DNA of 64,000 nt from Virgibacillus litoralis (GCF_017873675.1 NZ_JAGGKK010000009.1:87056-151055); one strand, 5' to 3'; shown: positions 45,277-56,467, counted from the stretch's first letter. The notes: a model not told the origin generated them from the letters alone. Program-made: numbers and translations.

Positions 45277-46155
45277 CTATTTTGTTAATTCTGTTTCGAC
45301 AACTGTTGAAAGATAATCCAATAAGTCTTTACGCAAATCTTCCCGCTCCAAGGCTAATTCTATAGTTGTCTGGATAAATCCCATCTTTTCTCCAACATCA
45401 TAGCGCTTTCCTTCAAAATCATATGCATACACCGCTTCGTGCTTATTAAGTTCTGCAATGGCATCTGTTAGCTGTATTTCATCTCCGGTGCCTGGCTTTT
45501 GGTTACCCAGAATTTCGAATATTTGCGGGCTTAGTATGTATCTTCCTAGGATGGCCAGATTGGATGGCGCGTCTTCCTGTTTTGGTTTTTCCACCAGATT
45601 ATGAACATTATAAAGATGATTTTCTATTGTACTGCCACCAACTATTCCGTACCTCGAAACATCGGCATCCCTTACTGTTTGCACACCTAATATTGAGGCG
45701 TTATATCGATTATGCTGGTCTATCAGCTGCTTAAGGCATGGGGTTTCAGCTTTGACAATGTCATCTCCAAGCAGCACTGCAAAAGGTTCATTTCCGATGA
45801 ATTTACGTGCACACCAAATTGCATGGCCAAGGCCTTTAGGTTCTTTCTGGCGAATATAATGGATATCCACCATCTTTGAGGATTTTTGTACTTCACTTAA
45901 TAAGTCAAACTTACCTTTATCGAATAAATTCTGCTCCAGTTCAAACGAGTTATCAAAGTGATCCTCGATAGCTCTTTTGCCTTTTCCGGTTACGATAATA
46001 ATGTCTTCAATCCCTGATTCAATTGCTTCTTCAACAATGTATTGGATCGTTGGCTTATCAACAATAGGCAGCATCTCTTTTGGCATTGCCTTTGTTGCTG
46101 GAAGAAATCTTGTTCCTAACCCCGCTGCTGGTATAATCGCTTTTTTTACTTTCAT
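45277..46155 (-). CDS. galU: UTP-glucose-1-phosphate uridylyltransferase
   Basis: The 292-aa protein has '[40 protein letters not shown]', '[13 protein letters not shown]', 'VLLGDDIV' and '[13 protein letters not shown]', the GalU/GtaB pattern at full length. It makes UDP-glucose, the precursor used by GalE and Ugd encoded in the same locus. ATG 46155 follows AAAGGGGGCAATCAAA. B. subtilis eps has no such gene inside the operon, so here sugar supply has been brought under the same control as polymer assembly. Confidence 0.92.
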   Translation of the reverse strand: MKVKKAIIPAAGLGTRFLPATKAMPKEMLPIVDKPTIQYIVEEAIESGIEDIIIVTGKGKRAIEDHFDNSFELEQNLFDKGKFDLLSEVQKSSKMVDIHYIRQKEPKGLGHAIWCARKFIGNEPFAVLLGDDIVKAETPCLKQLIDQHNRYNASILGVQTVRDADVSRYGIVGGSTIENHLYNVHNLVEKPKQEDAPSNLAILGRYILSPQIFEILGNQKPGTGDEIQLTDAIAELNKHEAVYAYDFEGKRYDVGEKMGFIQTTIELALEREDLRKDLLDYLSTVVETELTK

Positions 46156-46169
46156 TTTGATTGCCCCCT

Positions 46170-47996
46170 TTATAATGAAATAGCTTTTCGTTGTTGCTGA
46201 ACCACATCATTATTTGCGAGATTTATTAATTTTTTCCTGAGAATATCTCTTTCAAATTTGGTATAACTTGAAACAATTTCTTCAATATCTTCCACATAAA
46301 TACTCGTGGTTTTTCCGATATAAATCTTGGAGTACACTTGCTTTTCGTTTACTTCATCTGCTTTTAGTAACTCTTCAAAAAGCTTTTCACCTGGTCTTAT
46401 CCCAGTAAACTCTAATCCAATTTCATCAATTGAATTACCGGATAGTTTGATAAGATTCTTGGCAAGCTCGACTATCTTTACTGGATCTCCCATATCCAGA
46501 ACAAAGATTTCTCCACCTCTTGCCAATGCACCAGCCTGAATAACCAATCTTGACGATTCTGGGATAGTCATGAAATAGCGAACCATATCAGGGTGGGTAA
46601 CTGTTACCGGACCACCTTTTTCAATTTGTTTTTTAAATAGTGGAATAACACTTCCGCGGCTTCCCAATACATTGCCAAATCTGACTGCAACAAATTTTGT
46701 ACCGCTATTTTGATCCATGTCTTGAATGACCATTTCAGCAAGTCTTTTTGATGCACCCATAACACTTGTAGGATTTACTGCTTTATCTGTTGATACCATT
46801 ACGAATGTGTCAACCTTATTTAAATGTGCAGCATGAGCAATATTTGTTGTTCCAATAATATTATTCTTAACTGCTTCTTCGGGGTTGCGCTCCATTAACG
46901 GAACATGTTTATGTGCTGCAGCATGATAGATAACGTCAGGTTTATATGTGCTGACTACCGACAACATCTTCCTGGCATCCTGTATATCAGCTATTTCTGT
47001 TACAAAATCAATTTCATCCGTTTTAAAGTTTTCTTTTAGCTCCATTTCAATCGTATAGATACTGTTCTCACCATGGCCAAGTAAAACAAGCTGCTTTGGA
47101 CTGAATTCTGAAATTTGTCTTGATATTTCGGATCCTATCGAACCACCAGCACCTGTAACTAAGACAACTTTATCTCTAATGTTGTCTGAGATGCTTTCGA
47201 TATCCATTTCCACAGGATCACGCCCTAGAAGATCTTCTACTTGGACATCACGAAATTGATTAACGGAAACTTTTCCTGTTATCAAATCCTCCAATAATGG
47301 AAGGATTTTCGTCTGGGCTTTTGTTTTGGCACATTCCTGAAAAATGATATTTAAATCTTTCTTACTAAGGGAGGGAATCGAAATGATAATATTATCAATC
47401 TCGAATTCTTCTACACATCCTGCTATTTGTTTAACCCCGCCTACCACGGGAAGACCTAGGATATCAAGCTGATGTTTCTTCAGATCATCATCGATAAATG
47501 CAACTGGTAATAGATTCCCCTCATTATGTTTTAATAGCTGTCTTGCAACCATTGTCCCTGCTGAACCTGCGCCAATAATTAATGTTCTGATTTTATTATC
47601 CTGCTTATTCATAATTGAGTCACGGTATAATCTCCATACGAACCTTGAACCGCCAATTAGAAACATATCCAGCAGCCATGTAACGGCAAGAAGTCTAAAT
47701 GAAATATCGTTCAGAAAAATAAATTGGATAACAGCCGCGGATAGAATGGAGTAGGATACTATTTTAAAGATTATTAATAATTCTTTGGTACTGGCATATT
47801 CCCAGACTTTTTTGTAGAGTTTGTATTTTATCGAGAAAAAGTAATGACACAGCAATATTGCTATTGAAATTACAGTTAACGGTAAAGTTATAACATAGAT
47901 ACTTGCGTTAACAAGAAAGCTGCTAATAAAAATTGCAGATAATAAGATACACGAGTCAATAATGATGAATAAAGATAAGCGTTGACGGTATGTCAT
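46170..47996 (-). CDS. epsC: UDP-sugar 4,6-dehydratase (EpsC/CapD-like)
   Basis: The 608-aa protein has four N-terminal membrane helices (to about 115), a CoA-binding-like domain with '[15 protein letters not shown]', and a C-terminal SDR domain with '[16 protein letters not shown]', '[12 protein letters not shown]' and '[20 protein letters not shown]'. In this long dehydratase family the usual YxxxK is MxxxK, as seen here. It converts UDP-GlcNAc to the 4-keto-6-deoxy sugar used by EpsN and EpsM. ATG 47996 follows AAGGAAGGAGGATATGT. A 241-bp gap with a structured RNA and two SinR-like boxes lies upstream. Confidence 0.92.
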   Translation of the reverse strand: MTYRQRLSLFIIIDSCILLSAIFISSFLVNASIYVITLPLTVISIAILLCHYFFSIKYKLYKKVWEYASTKELLIIFKIVSYSILSAAVIQFIFLNDISFRLLAVTWLLDMFLIGGSRFVWRLYRDSIMNKQDNKIRTLIIGAGSAGTMVARQLLKHNEGNLLPVAFIDDDLKKHQLDILGLPVVGGVKQIAGCVEEFEIDNIIISIPSLSKKDLNIIFQECAKTKAQTKILPLLEDLITGKVSVNQFRDVQVEDLLGRDPVEMDIESISDNIRDKVVLVTGAGGSIGSEISRQISEFSPKQLVLLGHGENSIYTIEMELKENFKTDEIDFVTEIADIQDARKMLSVVSTYKPDVIYHAAAHKHVPLMERNPEEAVKNNIIGTTNIAHAAHLNKVDTFVMVSTDKAVNPTSVMGASKRLAEMVIQDMDQNSGTKFVAVRFGNVLGSRGSVIPLFKKQIEKGGPVTVTHPDMVRYFMTIPESSRLVIQAGALARGGEIFVLDMGDPVKIVELAKNLIKLSGNSIDEIGLEFTGIRPGEKLFEELLKADEVNEKQVYSKIYIGKTTSIYVEDIEEIVSSYTKFERDILRKKLINLANNDVVQQQRKAISL

Positions 47997-48039
47997 ACAT
48001 ATCCTCCTTCCTTTTAAAGGTCATAAAATTAATTTATGT

Positions 48040-48160
48040 ATGTATGGGCATTTAACCCGCCCTCACACCACACTATCGACGACTGGCGTCTAAGGTTTAT
48101 ATTGGATAAACCCACAGCATGATCGAGTGCCTACATGGATAATGGTAAGTAGACATCACC
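48040..48160 (-). promoter_or_regulatory. EAR-like eps-associated RNA element between epsB and epsC
   Basis: In Bacillales the EAR antitermination RNA sits between epsB and epsC; this gap is in the same place. It is clearly richer in G and C than its surroundings and shows helices. These are the hairpin 48094-48100 with 48106-48112 (GGTTTAT/ATAAACC), an outer pairing of CACTCGA with TCG-AT-AGTG on the minus strand, and a 3' hairpin GGGC...GCCC near 48046-48062. I recognise it from position and structure, not from a covariance-model search. It would let transcription run through terminators in the 44-kb locus. Confidence 0.65.
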
Positions 48161-48164
48161 AATA

Positions 48165-48180
48165 ATTCTTAATAAAAGAT
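48165..48180. promoter_or_regulatory. Weak SinR-like box upstream of epsC
   Basis: ATTCTTAATAAAAGAT keeps only a partial dyad. It lies directly upstream of the structured RNA and 16 bp from a better box, so it may be a low-affinity auxiliary site. Confidence 0.3.
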
Positions 48181-48195
48181 GATAATAACGATTAT

Positions 48196-48211
48196 TTTCT
48201 TAATAAAGAAC
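48196..48211. promoter_or_regulatory. SinR-type box between epsB and epsC
   Basis: TTTCTTAATAAAGAAC is GTTCTTTATTAAGAAA on the minus strand, one terminal mismatch from a perfect dyad. It implies either a second SinR-controlled promoter for epsC and the genes below it or a roadblock inside the operon. Confidence 0.55.
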
Positions 48212-48237
48212 GATTTGTTTAAAAAAAATCTGTCTTA

Positions 48238-48891
48238 CTACTTATTTACAATCACACCTACTATTTCTGCGTGGGCAAGGTCCAAAACCCTTTGTGCCTC
48301 AATGGCTTTCTCCATTCCCGTCTTACCACGTTGCAAAATTAAAACGACGCCATCACACATATTTGCCAGTATTCTGGTTTCTGTAAAGTCTAAAACAGTC
48401 GGAGAGTCGATCAACACCATATCATAAGCATTTGTTTCTTTATTTAAGAGGTCTATCATTAACTCATTTCCAAGTAACTCTGCAGGATTAACAAGTGTGG
48501 AACCACTTGTAAGTACTTTTAGTTTTCCAATTCCCGGAATGTACGTTGCCTCTTCAAACGATATTTTGCCACTAAGTACATCCGTTAACCCAATGTCATT
48601 CGATGTTTTAAATACATTATGGATATTCGGATTTCTCAAGTTGGCATCGATTAATAATACTTTCTCCTTTTGCTGGGCCATGGAAACTGCAAGATTTGCT
48701 ATTAACGTTGTTTTGCCTTCACCTGAACCTGGAGATGTCATAAGAAAAGTCCTATTTTCTTTCTCTTCCGTTAAAAATTTAATATTAGTTCGGATGGTTC
48801 TAAATTGGTCAGAAATTATCGAGTTTGAACTTGTGTATGTGATAAGATTTTGTTTTTTTAAGTTGGCAGTTTGTGTCCTTTTATTTAACAT
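48238..48891 (-). CDS. epsB: EpsB-like bacterial tyrosine kinase, without C-terminal Tyr cluster
   Basis: The protein of about 217 aa has the BY-kinase motifs: Walker A in 'TSPGSGEGKTTLIANLAV', Walker A' in 'KVLLIDANLRNPNIH', 'GLTDVLSGK', and Walker B in 'DMVLIDSPTVLD'. ATG 48891 is preferred since GAGGTGA lies 8 bases upstream; it overlaps the epsA stop. EpsB normally pairs with EpsA and autophosphorylates a C-terminal tyrosine cluster. Here the chain ends 'IVGVIVNK' and there is no cluster in this or a neighbouring frame. It may be activated differently or phosphorylate other proteins only. Confidence 0.88.
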   Translation of the reverse strand: MLNKRTQTANLKKQNLITYTSSNSIISDQFRTIRTNIKFLTEEKENRTFLMTSPGSGEGKTTLIANLAVSMAQQKEKVLLIDANLRNPNIHNVFKTSNDIGLTDVLSGKISFEEATYIPGIGKLKVLTSGSTLVNPAELLGNELMIDLLNKETNAYDMVLIDSPTVLDFTETRILANMCDGVVLILQRGKTGMEKAIEAQRVLDLAHAEIVGVIVNK

Positions 48892-49621
48892 CAACTGTTT
48901 CACCTCTAATTTCAAGTTGCTTATGTTTTGTTTGCTGGGCCGTTAATTTCTTCTTGTTCATATTGGAAACAGTGCCAAGTACATGCACCCCTAGAACCTC
49001 CTCAATTTCAAGTTCTTTATTGATTGTGTCGTCCATTGAATCCAGTAAAAACACCAATCCCGTTCCAGCAATAATTCCAAATACAAATGCAATGATGACG
49101 GTTTTATTTTGCCCCCCATTTATAGGAGTAGCATTCACCATCGCTTCATTTAAAATCTGTACGTCATTAAAATTAAGTATATTAGCTACTCTGCTTTTAA
49201 ATGCCACTGCAGTTGAATCTGCAATAGCAGCAGCCAATTGCGGATCAGTATTCGTGACAGATATATTAATAATCTGAGAACCTTCCACTCTCTGTACTTC
49301 TATCTGACTTTTAATACTTCCTGATGACTGTGATAACCCTAAGTCTTCCTTAACCATATTCATAACGATTGAATCTGTAACCATGACCATAATCGTACTC
49401 ATAGACTCGGCTTCTGGACCAATAATGACATCCGTTGATGTATTATAAATTGGAGTGCTATTTGTAGTTATATAGAAATGCCCAGCTAAAGTAGTGATAA
49501 CAGTAATCAAAGCAATAATCCAAAACTTCTTTTTGATCAGAATAAAAAAATCTTTTAAATTTACTTCTTTAGCCGTTCTTCGATCTATGTATCGATTTTG
49601 TTTTAATCTGCTCAATAGCAC
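48881..49621 (-). CDS. epsA: EpsA-like chain-length determinant and kinase modulator (Wzz)
   Basis: The 246-aa protein has a cytoplasmic N-terminus, a first membrane helix ('FWIIALITVITTLAG', about 33-47), an outer domain with 'IEVQRVEGSQIINISVTNTDP', and a second helix ('TVIIAFVFGIIAGTGLVFLL', about 183-202) before a cytoplasmic tail that activates EpsB. GTG 49621 starts behind AGGGTGG. It is the first gene of the eps transcript and controls polymer length together with EpsB. Confidence 0.9.
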   Translation of the reverse strand: MLLSRLKQNRYIDRRTAKEVNLKDFFILIKKKFWIIALITVITTLAGHFYITTNSTPIYNTSTDVIIGPEAESMSTIMVMVTDSIVMNMVKEDLGLSQSSGSIKSQIEVQRVEGSQIINISVTNTDPQLAAAIADSTAVAFKSRVANILNFNDVQILNEAMVNATPINGGQNKTVIIAFVFGIIAGTGLVFLLDSMDDTINKELEIEEVLGVHVLGTVSNMNKKKLTAQQTKHKQLEIRGETVDVK

Positions 49622-49671
49622 CAGCCACCCTATCTTATAGAATTAAATATATATGCATAAAGCACATTTAT

Positions 49672-49687
49672 ATTCTTTATAACGAAC
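49672..49687. promoter_or_regulatory. SinR-type box downstream of the eps promoter
   Basis: ATTCTTTATAACGAAC lies between the predicted eps promoter and epsA, 80 bp from the promoter box centre. In B. subtilis SinR also binds several sites around the eps promoter. Confidence 0.55.
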
Positions 49688-49745
49688 ATTTATTCCAAAA
49701 AAATTTCTCGTACTCGTGAGAATATAATTTATATGATTAACACCT

Positions 49746-49774
49746 ATTTTAGTTCTTTATAATGAACAAGTCAA
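49746..49774 (-). promoter_or_regulatory. eps promoter with SinR box filling the spacer
   Basis: On the minus strand TTGACT (49769-49774) and TAAAAT (49746-49751) are separated by exactly 17 bp. The spacer contains the 16-bp dyad GTTCATTATAAAGAAC (49752-49767). A bound SinR dimer would sit between the two hexamers and exclude sigma-A polymerase. Hexamers, spacing and dyad are all direct readings; binding is inferred. Confidence 0.75.
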
Positions 49775-49812
49775 CAGTTATTTGGAATTTATTTTAAAAT
49801 TTTTACTAATTA

Positions 49813-49828
49813 ATACTTAATAAAGAAC
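49813..49828. promoter_or_regulatory. Half SinR-type box upstream of the eps promoter
   Basis: ATACTTAATAAAGAAC has one exact AAAGAAC half-site and a degenerate partner. It lies 61 bp upstream of the promoter box and could support looping or cooperative binding. Confidence 0.4.
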
Positions 49829-49874
49829 ATATGCTTGTAATCACCCTATTTATTAACTTAATTATTTTAACCAA

Positions 49875-49904
49875 TTAAAAAGCACCCCCACAATTGGGAG
49901 TGCT
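49875..49904 (-). terminator. Terminator of the gltBD operon
   Basis: On the minus strand AGCACTCCCA (49895-49904) pairs with the arm at 49881-49890 with one mismatch and a 4-base loop, followed by TTTTT. It lies 7 bp after the gltD stop and isolates gltBD from the eps promoter. Confidence 0.85.
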
Positions 49905-49910
49905 TTACTT

Positions 49911-51395
49911 TTATGGCAATACGGTTTCACCCATCAAATACCGATCACATTCACGTGCAGCTTCACGGCCCTCATTAATAGCCCATACAATCAGGCTTTG
50001 GCCACGTCGCATGTCACCAGCAGCGAACACGCCATCGACGTTTGTTGTATATTCACCATACGCAGCTTCGATGGTGGAATTTGGGCTTCGCTCAACATCA
50101 AGCTGATTCAACAGGTCCTGTTCTGGTCCGGTAAAACCAATTGCAATCAAAACAAGATCGGCTGGCCATACTTTTTCGGTACCTGGTATTTCGTCACGAA
50201 TCTTTTTCCCGCCTTCATAGCGAAGTTTTACGTTGACCGTATGAACTTCTTTAATATGTCCATTATCATCGCCAACAAATTTCTTGGTCATAACTGCATA
50301 TGCACGAGGGTCCTCCCCAAGCGTGCTTGCCGCTTCCTTATGCCCGTACTCTACTCGGTGAATCACTGGGTATTGTGGCCACGGGTTAGTTTCCTCATCA
50401 CGTGTTGATCCTTTTTTATCGTAAATGTCAAACTGAGTAAGACTCTTACAGTTGTGACGAACTGATGTTGCAAGGCAGTCAGTTCCAGTATCACCGCCAC
50501 CGATAACAATAACATCTTTATCAGTTGCTGAAATATAATTGCCATCCGTTAAATTGGAGTCAAGCAGGCTTTTTGTGTTTGCGTGCAGAAAATCCATCGC
50601 ATGATGAACACCTTTCAGTTTACTGCCCTCGACCTCGATATCACGGTGAACAGCAGCGCCACCGCATAGAATAGTAGAATCGTAATCTGATTCGAGTTCA
50701 GGAACTGTTATATCCTTACCAACTTCGGTATTTGTAATAAATGTTATACCTTCCTGTTCCAAAATATCCACACGGCGTTTTACAATCTCGTAAGATAGTT
50801 TCATCTCAGGAATTCCGTATGTCAGTAATCCGCCTACTCGGTCACTACGTTCAAATACCGTAACGGTGTGTCCTGCTTTATTCAACTGTGCAGCCGCGGC
50901 AAGTCCAGCTGGTCCAGACCCAACGACTGCTACTTTCTTCCCTGTTCGTTTCTCGGGAGGATTTGGTACCACCCATCCTTCGTCGAAACCTTTTTCGATA
51001 ATCGAGCGTTCAATCGTTTTAATTGCCACAGGTGGTTCATTTATACTTAACACACATGCTCCTTCACATGGAGCAGGACATGCGATTCCTGTGAATTCAG
51101 GGAAGTTATTCATTTCATGTTCACGTTCCAATGCTTCTTTCCATTTACCCTCATAAACAAGATGATTCCATTCAGGAATAAGGTGGTAAACGGGGCAACC
51201 GGTTGTTACGCCATTGATTTCCATCCCGGTATGGCATGTTGGAACGCCACAATCCATACAGCGTGCCCCTTGCTCCTGGACTTCTTTCTCTGACAATGGT
51301 TCTGTATAGTCGACCCAGTCTTTCGTGCGTTCGGCTGGGTCACGTTCTTTTTGTGCTTGACGGCTATATTCCATAAATCCCGTTTGTTTCCCCAT
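49911..51395 (-). CDS. gltD: Glutamate synthase (NADPH) small subunit
   Basis: The 494-aa protein has an N-terminal Fe-S domain with cysteines in '[13 protein letters not shown]', '[12 protein letters not shown]' and '[11 protein letters not shown]', an FAD motif '[17 protein letters not shown]' and a second NADPH-binding '[15 protein letters not shown]'. It passes electrons from NADPH to the large subunit. ATG 51395 follows AGAAGGAGGAGTCTA. It is downstream of gltB in the common order, with a 191-bp gap. The length matches GltD of Bacillus. Confidence 0.95.
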   Translation of the reverse strand: MGKQTGFMEYSRQAQKERDPAERTKDWVDYTEPLSEKEVQEQGARCMDCGVPTCHTGMEINGVTTGCPVYHLIPEWNHLVYEGKWKEALEREHEMNNFPEFTGIACPAPCEGACVLSINEPPVAIKTIERSIIEKGFDEGWVVPNPPEKRTGKKVAVVGSGPAGLAAAAQLNKAGHTVTVFERSDRVGGLLTYGIPEMKLSYEIVKRRVDILEQEGITFITNTEVGKDITVPELESDYDSTILCGGAAVHRDIEVEGSKLKGVHHAMDFLHANTKSLLDSNLTDGNYISATDKDVIVIGGGDTGTDCLATSVRHNCKSLTQFDIYDKKGSTRDEETNPWPQYPVIHRVEYGHKEAASTLGEDPRAYAVMTKKFVGDDNGHIKEVHTVNVKLRYEGGKKIRDEIPGTEKVWPADLVLIAIGFTGPEQDLLNQLDVERSPNSTIEAAYGEYTTNVDGVFAAGDMRRGQSLIVWAINEGREAARECDRYLMGETVLP

Positions 51396-51586
51396 TAGAC
51401 TCCTCCTTCTTTTGTGAAGATTCTTTTATTTTTTTGTTATTTAAACCTCGCAGTGATATAAACTAAGACACAACTTTGCAGTCCATATAGTTACATATAG
51501 TGTTGCCCCCTGATCACGCAGCTGGAATATACTCGCTTTCACAGTGTCTTCCTTAGCCGAGGGCTCACCACGAGCCTCCGACGATA
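51396..51586 (-). other. 191-bp gltB-gltD gap with hairpin sequence
   Basis: This gap holds no gene. It contains an inverted repeat (GAGGGCTC at 51560-51567 and GAGCCTC nearby, separated by a few bases) without a T-run, and a short imperfect palindrome CATATAGTTACATATAG. It looks like a small dispersed repeat inserted between co-transcribed genes, but only one copy is in the window. Confidence 0.35.
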
Positions 51587-54500
51587 TCACTTCATAACGG
51601 GTTCTAATTTTTCGATTTCTGTTTTTATATTACTGACTCCATTTTTACTTTCTTCAAATGCTTTCATTTCTGCATCAAATTTCGTTAAACCACTATTTTT
51701 GAGTTCTTGAATTCGATTTTGAATTTTAATGTACGATTTAGGGATAACTCGAACAAAACGACCTGCATATATCTCCCAATAAGCAAGAATTCGTTTAGCA
51801 TGTTTACTCCCAGTATAAAGGATATGCCGTTCGATCATTTCTCTAATATCATTTATTTCTGACTGATTAGTCAGTGGGTCCACACTTACTAGCTCAGGAT
51901 TTACATTCTCATTGAAAGTGCCTTCCTCATCGAATATATATGCAACGCCACCTGACATGCCTGCTGCAAAGTTACGACCAGTTTGGCCTAATACGACTAC
52001 TTTCCCACCAGTCATGTACTCGCATCCATGGCCGCCAACTCCCTCTACAACGACGTTTGCACCACTATTTCTGACACAAAAACGTTCGCCAGCAATTCCT
52101 TCAATATACGCTTCACCTGCTGATGCCCCATAAAAAGCAACATTTCCAACAATAATATTATCTTTTGGCTGGAAGGTTGCAACTGTATCAGGGTGCACAA
52201 TTATTTTTCCACCTGATAATCCTTTTCCAACAAAGTCGTTGGCATCTCCTACAAGGCGTAAAGTCATGCCCCGCGGAATAAACCCTCCAAAGCTTTGACC
52301 AGCCGAACCTTTGAGTGTTAAGTCAATAGTGTCTTCTGGCAGTCCTTCCTCACCGTAGCGACGAGTTATTTCACTTCCAAGCAGCGTACCGGTAACCCGG
52401 TTAATATTACGAATCGCTGTTGTGAATTGAACTGGCTCTTTATTTTCTATTGCCCGCTGACAGCTTGGAATGAGTTCTTGGTAATCAAGGGTTTTCTCGA
52501 TTCCGTGATCTTGCTTTATCTTGTTATATCGACCAACCTTTGCTGGCAGATCTGGCTGGTAAAGAAGCGCAGATAAGTCAACATCTTTTGCTTTCCAGTG
52601 ATCAATGTTTTCATTTCTCTCGAGCGAATCGGTATTACCGACCATTTCATTTATTGTTCTAAAGCCTAATTCTGCCATGATTTCGCGTGTTTCCTGTGCA
52701 ATAAATCGCATAAAATTCGCAACATGCTCTGCTTCGCCTGTGAATTTTTTACGTAATTCCGGATTTTGTGTTGCCACACCAACCGGACACGTATCCAAAT
52801 GACAAACTCGCATCATTACACAGCCTAGTACAACAAGTGGGGCTGTTGAAAACCCATACTCTTCTGCCCCAAGCAATGTCGCATAGACAACATCATGACC
52901 TGTCATCATCTTTCCATCAGCTTCTACTGCAATACGGTCTCGTAAACCGTTCAATAAAAGAGTTTGATGGGTTTCAGCAAGTCCGATTTCCCATGGCAGT
53001 CCAGTATGCTTAAGGCTGGTTCTTGGAGCTGCACCGGTTCCACCGTCATAACCACTAATTAACACATGATCGGCACGACCTTTTGCTACACCAGCGGCAA
53101 TCGTACCAACACCAACAGCAGATACAAGCTTAACGCTAATCCGAGCATCTGGATTTGTGTTTTTCAAATTATGGATTAACTCGGCTAAATCCTCAATCGA
53201 GTAAATATCATGATGCGGTGGCGGTGAGATTAACTCAACACCAGGCGTTGATCCACGAACTTCGGCAATCCAAGGATATACCTTCTTGCCTGGAAGATGT
53301 CCACCTTCACCAGGCTTTGCACCTTGAGCGACCTTGATTTGAATTTCATCTGCATTCACAAGGTAATGACTATTCACACCAAATCTACCAGATGCAACCT
53401 GTTTAATAGCACTTCTTCTGGTATCACCATTAGCATCAGGCGTAAATCGATTTGGATCTTCACCGCCTTCACCAGAATTGCTTTTACCGCCAATACGGTT
53501 CATAGCAACTGCCAATGCTTCATGGGCTTCCTGACTTATTGCTCCGTATGACATTGCACCAGTTTTAAATCTGGCACAAATAGCTTCAACCGATTCAACT
53601 TCATCAATCGGGATCGATGCTTGCTTTTTATAACGCATTAATCCACGGAGTGATTGCAGATTGTTTCGTTCATCAGTCAGCAGCTTAGAATATTTCTTGA
53701 AAATATCATAGCTGTTCGTCCGACATGCATGCTGCAGCATATGGATTGTACTCGGATTATATTGATGGTCTTCGCCGTCTCCTCGAAACTGAAACTCGTC
53801 TCCCGCAGTTAAAGCTTTGTTACCCCCACGGTTCTCAGTAAACGCTGCTTGATGGCGCAAGAGTACTTCTTGTTCAATTGTCTTTAAGCCGATACCGCTA
53901 AGTCTTGACGCTGTTCGAGTGAAATATTTATCTATCACATCGCTCCTAATACCGACAGCTTCAAAAATCTGCGCGCCACGATAACTTTGAATCGTTGAGA
54001 TTCCCATCTTGGACAAGATTTTAATAATGCCATCTGTAACAGAAGTAATATATTGGTCAATTGCCTGATGCTTAGAAGAAACAGCTTCGATGTCGTTATT
54101 TTCAACGAGATCACCGATTGTATCAAACGCCAAATAAGGATTTATCACTTCTGCTCCATACCCTATAAGCGTTGCAAAGTGATGTACCTCTCTCGGTTCG
54201 CCTGATTCAACTAAAAGACTAACTTTGGTTCTAATACCTTTTCGAATCAGGTAGTGATGCAGTCCTGAAACGGCTAATAACGCTGGTATCGCAACTTTTT
54301 CCTCTTTAACACCACGGTCGGATAATATAAGCAGTGTCGAACCGTCAGCTATTGCTTCATCTGCTTTTTCAAACAGAACATCTAACGATCCCTCTAGACT
54401 TCCTTCTTTTGCATCGAAAAGGGTGGATAACGTTGCTGCTTTGAATCCAGGCAAATGCTCTGCACGGAGTTTTTCCAATTGACCCTTTGTTACAATAGGT

Positions 54501-56209
54501 GTTTTTAACCTTATATGCTTACAGCTATCTGGACCCGGATTAACAAGGTCTCCTTCAGCACCAATCGTTGTTTGCGCCATCGTTACAATCTTTTCACGGA
54601 TTGCATCGATTGGCGGGTTCGTTACTTGGGCAAAAAGCTGCTTAAAATAGTTATATAATAGCTGTGGTTTTTTTGAAAGAACTGCAAGTGGTGAATCATA
54701 CCCCATTGAACCAATCGGATCTTTTCCATCACTGACAAGTGGCTTGATAATTTTATTTAATTCTTCACGTGTATAGCCAAACGCTAGCTGTTGCTCTAAT
54801 AATGTATCATCACGATACGACGGCTGCTGCACTGTGGTTTCAGGAATATCCTCGAGGTTTTTCATGTTCGTAAGCCAATCTTTATATGGCTCCTCAGCAG
54901 CAATTTCCATTTTAATTTGTTCATCTGGTACAATGGTTCCTTTTTCCAAGTCTACAAGCAGCATTTTCCCTGGATGCAGTCGTTCTTTGTAAAGGACTTC
55001 ATCAGCAAAAATGTCCAGAGCACCTACTTCTGACCCAAGCACAATCATGCCACCTTTTGTAACATAATAACGTGCAGGCCTTAGCCCGTTTCTGTCCAAA
55101 CATGCACCAATTTGATTGCCGTCAGTATATACGAGTGCTGCAGGTCCATCCCACGGTTCCATTAAGGTACTATGAAATTCATAAAAATCACGTTTCTCCT
55201 GATTCATTGCATCATCATTTGCCCATGGCTCAGGCACCATCATCATTGCAGTATGGGCAAGCGAACGACCTGATAAATGTAAGTATTCAAATGTATTATC
55301 GAATATTGATGAGTCACTTCCATCATCATCAATAACAGGCAGTATTTTTTCTATATCCTCATCACTAAAATACGCTGACGAACAAAGCTGTTCACGTGCA
55401 TGCATCCAATTTACGTTACCTCGCAAGGTATTAAACTCACCATTATGAATCGTATATCGGTTTGGATGTGACCGTTTCCAGCTTGGGAAGGTGTTCGTAC
55501 TAAAGCGAGAGTGTACTAATGCTAACGCGGACTTAAAATTCGGATGGTTTAGATCAATATAGAAGGAATCCAGCTGTTCAGGAATAAGCATACCCTTATA
55601 CACAATTGTGCGGGTTGATAAGCTGCTAACGTAAACGTCCTCAAATCCTGATAGACTGGCAAGTTCCTTTTCCACCCGTTTACGAATTACATATAGTTTA
55701 CGTTCAAATGCCATTTGATCGGCCAGGTCATCCGACTTCTGAATAAACACCTGACGGATAAACGGCTTCCGCTTTGCCGCAACTTTTCCAATGAAGGATT
55801 CGTTTATTGGTACAGGCCTCCAGCCTAGGAAGGTTTGGCCCTCTTCGCGAATAATATTTTCAAATATCTCCTTACTCTTTAGTCTGGTCTCACGGTCCTG
55901 AGGGAGAAAAGTCATCCCAATGCCATATTCACCAGCTTGAGGTAAAGCGATATTTTCTTTTTCACATTGCTTTTGGAAAAATCGATGAGGAATCTGTGTA
56001 AGTATACCTGCACCATCACCTGTACTTGTGTCAGCTGACTGACCACCACGGTGCTCTAAATTACACAGAATGTTTATCGCATTTTGTACGATGTTATGTG
56101 TCTTTTCGCCATTTATATTTGCAATCATCCCAATACCGCATGCTTCGTGTTCCATATCAGGATGATACAGTCCCTGCGCTTCAGGAAATCCATTTTTAGT
56201 TCTTGTCAT
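51587..56209 (-). CDS. gltB: Glutamate synthase large subunit
   Basis: The protein of about 1540 aa has a short propeptide and then the class II glutaminase domain beginning at Cys (EHEA-CGIG, near residue 24). A central domain ('[26 protein letters not shown]') follows, then the FMN-binding synthase domain ('[16 protein letters not shown]', '[18 protein letters not shown]', '[12 protein letters not shown]'), a Fe-S cluster loop ('[19 protein letters not shown]') and the C-terminal beta-helix GXGXG region. It makes two glutamate from glutamine and 2-oxoglutarate with GltD. ATG 56209 is favoured by GAGGAG 8 bases before it; a GTG lies directly upstream. Confidence 0.96.
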   Translation of the reverse strand: MTRTKNGFPEAQGLYHPDMEHEACGIGMIANINGEKTHNIVQNAINILCNLEHRGGQSADTSTGDGAGILTQIPHRFFQKQCEKENIALPQAGEYGIGMTFLPQDRETRLKSKEIFENIIREEGQTFLGWRPVPINESFIGKVAAKRKPFIRQVFIQKSDDLADQMAFERKLYVIRKRVEKELASLSGFEDVYVSSLSTRTIVYKGMLIPEQLDSFYIDLNHPNFKSALALVHSRFSTNTFPSWKRSHPNRYTIHNGEFNTLRGNVNWMHAREQLCSSAYFSDEDIEKILPVIDDDGSDSSIFDNTFEYLHLSGRSLAHTAMMMVPEPWANDDAMNQEKRDFYEFHSTLMEPWDGPAALVYTDGNQIGACLDRNGLRPARYYVTKGGMIVLGSEVGALDIFADEVLYKERLHPGKMLLVDLEKGTIVPDEQIKMEIAAEEPYKDWLTNMKNLEDIPETTVQQPSYRDDTLLEQQLAFGYTREELNKIIKPLVSDGKDPIGSMGYDSPLAVLSKKPQLLYNYFKQLFAQVTNPPIDAIREKIVTMAQTTIGAEGDLVNPGPDSCKHIRLKTPIVTKGQLEKLRAEHLPGFKAATLSTLFDAKEGSLEGSLDVLFEKADEAIADGSTLLILSDRGVKEEKVAIPALLAVSGLHHYLIRKGIRTKVSLLVESGEPREVHHFATLIGYGAEVINPYLAFDTIGDLVENNDIEAVSSKHQAIDQYITSVTDGIIKILSKMGISTIQSYRGAQIFEAVGIRSDVIDKYFTRTASRLSGIGLKTIEQEVLLRHQAAFTENRGGNKALTAGDEFQFRGDGEDHQYNPSTIHMLQHACRTNSYDIFKKYSKLLTDERNNLQSLRGLMRYKKQASIPIDEVESVEAICARFKTGAMSYGAISQEAHEALAVAMNRIGGKSNSGEGGEDPNRFTPDANGDTRRSAIKQVASGRFGVNSHYLVNADEIQIKVAQGAKPGEGGHLPGKKVYPWIAEVRGSTPGVELISPPPHHDIYSIEDLAELIHNLKNTNPDARISVKLVSAVGVGTIAAGVAKGRADHVLISGYDGGTGAAPRTSLKHTGLPWEIGLAETHQTLLLNGLRDRIAVEADGKMMTGHDVVYATLLGAEEYGFSTAPLVVLGCVMMRVCHLDTCPVGVATQNPELRKKFTGEAEHVANFMRFIAQETREIMAELGFRTINEMVGNTDSLERNENIDHWKAKDVDLSALLYQPDLPAKVGRYNKIKQDHGIEKTLDYQELIPSCQRAIENKEPVQFTTAIRNINRVTGTLLGSEITRRYGEEGLPEDTIDLTLKGSAGQSFGGFIPRGMTLRLVGDANDFVGKGLSGGKIIVHPDTVATFQPKDNIIVGNVAFYGASAGEAYIEGIAGERFCVRNSGANVVVEGVGGHGCEYMTGGKVVVLGQTGRNFAAGMSGGVAYIFDEEGTFNENVNPELVSVDPLTNQSEINDIREMIERHILYTGSKHAKRILAYWEIYAGRFVRVIPKSYIKIQNRIQELKNSGLTKFDAEMKAFEESKNGVSNIKTEIEKLEPVMK

Positions 56210-56303
56210 CACAACAACTCCTCTCTTTTGTGGTGCCTTTATCCCCCGGTTTTTTCGATTTTTACCGAGCCGGATTCGTGTTTCTTTTAAAACGGTGTCC
56301 TTT

Positions 56304-56332
56304 AGTATATCATAAATTCAATTTTAACTCAA
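56304..56332 (-). promoter_or_regulatory. Sigma-A type promoter of gltB
   Basis: TTGAGT (56327-56332) and TATACT (56304-56309) on the minus strand are separated by 17 bp, about 95 bp upstream of the gltB start. The leader between them and the start holds a GC-rich inverted patch (CCGG...CCGG near 56240-56275). No regulator gene such as gltC is adjacent. Confidence 0.65.
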
Positions 56333-56467
56333 AATTCAGATAAGTTATTTACATACATAAGTATACAAAATAGGTTTTTGTAAACGCTGTCATTAAAGTA
56401 TTTACAAAAATTTTTATACATCTTTAATGCATTACTGACAAGGGATTAAGAGTGAACGTAACTAAAT

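Noticed and set aside
48497..49277. Plus-strand open frames opposite epsA and epsB
   Set aside because: They are antisense shadows of conserved genes; the translations are Ser/Pro-rich with no known motif.
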